From Lachnospiraceae bacterium (lineage in GTDB: Bacteria > Bacillota > Clostridia > Lachnospirales > Lachnospiraceae): a DNA stretch of 32,604 nt. Below, piece by piece: positions 30,283-32,604 of this stretch. Made by a program: the position numbers and the translations under genes. The DNA lies in NCBI GenBank assembly GCA_017479285.1, contig JAFVCL010000017.1, positions 1-32,604 on the forward strand. Direction: 5' to 3'. The notes under the pieces were generated by a model that was not told the origin of the DNA, ran no database searches, and saw only the letters and a list, made by a program, of their open reading frames with translations. Numbering within the stretch: the first letter of the stretch is position 1; every line of letters starts with the position of its first letter.

Positions 30283-30329
30283 CATAATTCGTATTTTTAC
30301 CTTAGTTCCCGGTATGCTTACCGATATAC

Positions 30330-32438
30330 TTATCTAAGAGAGAAAAGCATCTCTCCGTATGTAGGATAAGGCAGGAAGCTTTCTGGGATCATACTCTCCG
30401 CGGTATCAACATAGGCGCGGAGAACCTCCATATCCTCAAGCACCACCGACTGATAATATGCGGCCTGCTCAAGGACATCCTTCTTTCCTTCCGCCTCCGC
30501 GGTGTCCTCCGAAAGCTTGTCGAGCGCCTTTAGTATCTTTGCGGAGAGGCAGTCAAGCTTCTGCAAAAGCTTTGTCTCAAGCGCACAGTTAAGGTCAGGG
30601 ATAACCTCTCTTTTCTTTGCTGCCTCCCCCGCAACCGCCGAGCTGTAGGAGATAAGTCCGTCCATAAAGTCCTTGCGCACCATCTCCTGAAGCGTAAGGG
30701 ATTCAATATGGATACTCTTTGAATAATTCTCAAGAAGGATCTCATATCTTGACATTATCTCCTCTTTTGTAAATATTTTGTGCTTGGTAAAGAGCTCTAT
30801 ACTCTTTTCAGAAATCCATCTGGGCATCGCCTCCGGAAGGCTCTTTAAGTTGTCAAGTCCCCTTCTCTTAGCTTCCTCTACCCACTCTTCCGTGTATCCG
30901 TTTCCGTTGAAGATAACCTTCTTATGCTCCTCCAGAAGGCTCCTTAAAAGCTCGCGTATCTTGCTTTCCAGCTGCTCCGCCGGAATGTCCTTAAGGTTTT
31001 CGTATATTTCCTCCAGCGCATCCGCAACCGCGGTGTTTAGCACGATATTCGCATTAGCCACCGACACTGCGGAGCCCGGCATACGGAACTCAAACTTATT
31101 ACCCGTAAACGCAAAGGGCGATGTCCGGTTTCTGTCCGTAGTATCCTTGGTGATATGAGGAAGTACCTCCGCTCCCATCTCCATCTGTGTCTTTCCGGAT
31201 TCGGTGTACTGTTTGCCTTCCTCGATGGACTTAAGAATTGCCGCAAGTTCATCTCCCACAAACACAGAGACGATTGCGGGCGGTGCCTCGTTTGCTCCGA
31301 GTCTGTGGTCGTTTCCTGCGGATGCCACCGACACTCTGAGGATATCCGCATACTTATCCACCGCAGTTATAACCGCCATAAGAAAAACAAGAAACCTTGT
31401 GTTCTCCGCGGGATGTTTTCCGGGATCGAGGAGATTTATTCCCGTGTTTGTCTGTACCGACCAGTTGTTGTGCTTTCCCGAGCCGTTTACCCCGGCAAAG
31501 GGCTTCTCGTGTAAAAGACAGGCAAAGCCTCTCTTGTCGGCAACCTTTTTCATTACCTCCATCGTAAGCTGGTTGTGATCCACCGCCACATTCGCCGTCT
31601 CAAACACAGGCGCAAGCTCATGCTGTGAAGGAGCGACCTCGTTGTGCTTTGTCTTTGCGGGAACTCCCAGCTTCCAGAGCTCCTCGTCAAGGTCATGCAT
31701 AAATGCCGATACCTTGGGCTTTAACACGCCGAAATAGTGGTCCTCCATCTCCTGACCTTTGGGAGCGGGAGCTCCCATAAGCGTCCTTCCGCAGTGGAGC
31801 AGGTCCTTCCTCTGCATATACATCTCCTTGTCAATGAGGAAATATTCCTGCTCCGAACCTATGGTAGTCGTTACCCTTGTGACATCCTTGTCCCCGAGGA
31901 GCTGCAATACCTTGACTGCCTCCTTGGAAAGCGCCTCCATGGAGCGAAGGAGCGGAGTCTTTTTGTCAAGAGCTTCTCCACCGTAGGAACAAAAGGCTGT
32001 GGGGATATAGAGCGAACCGTCCTTTATAAATGCAGGAGAAGACGGATCCCATGCGGTATATCCTCTTGCCTCGAAGGTTGCCCGAAGTCCTCCCGAAGGA
32101 AAGCTGGACGCATCGGGTTCTCCCTTTACAAGCTCCTTCCCCGAAAACTCCATGATAACGCTTCCGTCCGGCTCGGGGGAGAGGAAGCTGTCGTGCTTTT
32201 CCGCAGTAAGACCAGTCATGGGCTGGAACCAATGGGTAAAATGGGTTGCTCCATGCTCTATCGCCCACTCCTTCATTACCGCCGCTACCGAGTTTGCCAC
32301 ATCAAGCTCAAGATGTGTCCCGTTTTCAATAGTCTTATGAACTGCCTTATAAACATCCTTCGGCAGACGCTCACGCATCACCTTATCATTAAAAACCAAC
32401 TGTCCGTATATATCTGTTACCTGTTTTCCGCTTTCCAT
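30330..32438 (-). CDS. glnN: Type III glutamine synthetase
   Basis: ATP-dependent synthesis of glutamine from glutamate and ammonium. At 702 residues it is far longer than GSI (about 450) and has the GSIII length. Metal and substrate motifs include GSEQEYFLID (194-203), KHNEVAPSQHELAPVFE (about 264-280), FAGVNGSGKHNNWS (about 312-325) and the nucleotide/glutamate loop DRNRTSPFAFTGNKFEFRMP (about 430-450). The N-terminal THFTHWFQPMTGLTAEKHD is specific to GSIII. The Shine-Dalgarno AGGAGG lies eight bases before the ATG. Its promoter is not visible in the 166 bases to the window edge and probably lies beyond it or within the CG-rich repeat. It heads the glnN-gltB-gltD-purF-pyrG block. Confidence 0.97.
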   Translation of the reverse strand: MESGKQVTDIYGQLVFNDKVMRERLPKDVYKAVHKTIENGTHLELDVANSVAAVMKEWAIEHGATHFTHWFQPMTGLTAEKHDSFLSPEPDGSVIMEFSGKELVKGEPDASSFPSGGLRATFEARGYTAWDPSSPAFIKDGSLYIPTAFCSYGGEALDKKTPLLRSMEALSKEAVKVLQLLGDKDVTRVTTTIGSEQEYFLIDKEMYMQRKDLLHCGRTLMGAPAPKGQEMEDHYFGVLKPKVSAFMHDLDEELWKLGVPAKTKHNEVAPSQHELAPVFETANVAVDHNQLTMEVMKKVADKRGFACLLHEKPFAGVNGSGKHNNWSVQTNTGINLLDPGKHPAENTRFLVFLMAVITAVDKYADILRVSVASAGNDHRLGANEAPPAIVSVFVGDELAAILKSIEEGKQYTESGKTQMEMGAEVLPHITKDTTDRNRTSPFAFTGNKFEFRMPGSAVSVANANIVLNTAVADALEEIYENLKDIPAEQLESKIRELLRSLLEEHKKVIFNGNGYTEEWVEEAKRRGLDNLKSLPEAMPRWISEKSIELFTKHKIFTKEEIMSRYEILLENYSKSIHIESLTLQEMVRKDFMDGLISYSSAVAGEAAKKREVIPDLNCALETKLLQKLDCLSAKILKALDKLSEDTAEAEGKKDVLEQAAYYQSVVLEDMEVLRAYVDTAESMIPESFLPYPTYGEMLFSLR

Positions 32439-32464
32439 GTTTTTTTCCTCCTGTAATCGATTGT

Positions 32465-32604
32465 GTTTTCTACGCGGCGCGCGTCGCTTTTAACAAGCTA
32501 TCGTGCCACTACCGCGTGCGCCGACTTCGTCGCCGTGACGCGGCGCGATGGCATTCGCCATGGAAAACGCGTAGAAGCGTTGGAGTTTTCCACGCGGCTG
32601 CAAA
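32465..32604. repeat. CG-rich intergenic repeat element (runs off the window)
   Basis: GTTTTCTACGCGGC (32465-32478) and GTTTTCCACGCGGC (32585-32598) are direct copies with one difference, 120 bases apart. ACGCGGCGCG recurs at 32472-32481 and 32538-32547. Inside are perfect small inverted repeats: ATGGC/GCCAT (32548-32561), CGAC/GTCG (32522-32532) and CGCGTAGAA (32568-32576) against TTCTACGCG (32468-32476). The base composition (many CGCG) is unlike the rest of the intergenic DNA. This looks like a dispersed repeat upstream of glnN. Copies elsewhere cannot be seen from here. Confidence 0.6.

Noticed and set aside
32498-32593. 31-residue minus-strand frame starting at GTG (MENSNASTRF...) inside the CG-rich repeat
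   Set aside because: There is no ribosome binding site and the frame is a by-product of the repeat. I treat it as repeat DNA rather than a gene.
32465-32604. CRISPR array or tRNA cluster at the right edge
   Set aside because: The repeats are unevenly spaced, only partly identical and have no uniform spacers. No cloverleaf or CCA end is seen.

Overview
The window looks like ordinary chromosome from a Gram-positive anaerobe of the Bacillota, class Clostridia, most likely Lachnospiraceae (Butyrivibrio/Roseburia-like). This rests on strong AGGAGG-type ribosome binding sites, TTGACA/TAAAAT promoters, AT-rich intergenic DNA with U-tailed hairpins, a type III glutamine synthetase, an L13-type ribosomal leader position, and an iron-sulfur PurF of the Bacillus type. 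The genus assignment is inference. Apart from a gene fragment at the left edge, every gene I accept is on the minus strand, so transcription runs from high to low coordinates. I see no insertion sequence, prophage, CRISPR array, rRNA or tRNA.

Left part (1-9.1 kb): the 3' end of an unrecognised plus-strand gene ends at a clear intrinsic terminator and faces the terminator of the rplM-rpsI operon, which has its own promoter and a roughly 200-nt leader. Next is a four-gene set encoding a VWA/DUF2201 protein, a membrane-anchored alpha/beta hydrolase, a MoxR-type AAA+ ATPase and a leucine-rich-repeat protein. It is followed by a methyltransferase/ABC-F pair and an isolated 37-codon gene that has a very good ribosome binding site.

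Middle (9.1-13.9 kb): two sensory units. One is a FIST-domain sensor with a cytosolic chemoreceptor. The other is a membrane chemoreceptor behind tcdA (tRNA t6A dehydratase).

Catabolic unit (13.9-20.9 kb): a PucR-type regulator, a polar amino acid ABC transporter (binding protein, permease, ATPase), a cytidylate-kinase-like protein, a class III aminotransferase and an iron-type alcohol dehydrogenase. Together they could import an amino compound, transaminate it to an aldehyde and reduce that to an alcohol. The substrate cannot be read from the sequence. Between pucR and the binding-protein gene lie an interrupted dyad, a candidate promoter and a terminator-like hairpin, in an order that suggests local control.

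Right part (20.9-32.6 kb): a closely packed glutamine block. glnN makes glutamine, gltB and gltD convert it to glutamate, and purF and pyrG use its amide nitrogen for purines and CTP. pyrG overlaps pucR. The last about 140 bases are CG-rich DNA with repeated ACGCGGC-containing motifs, probably a dispersed repeat that continues past the window edge.
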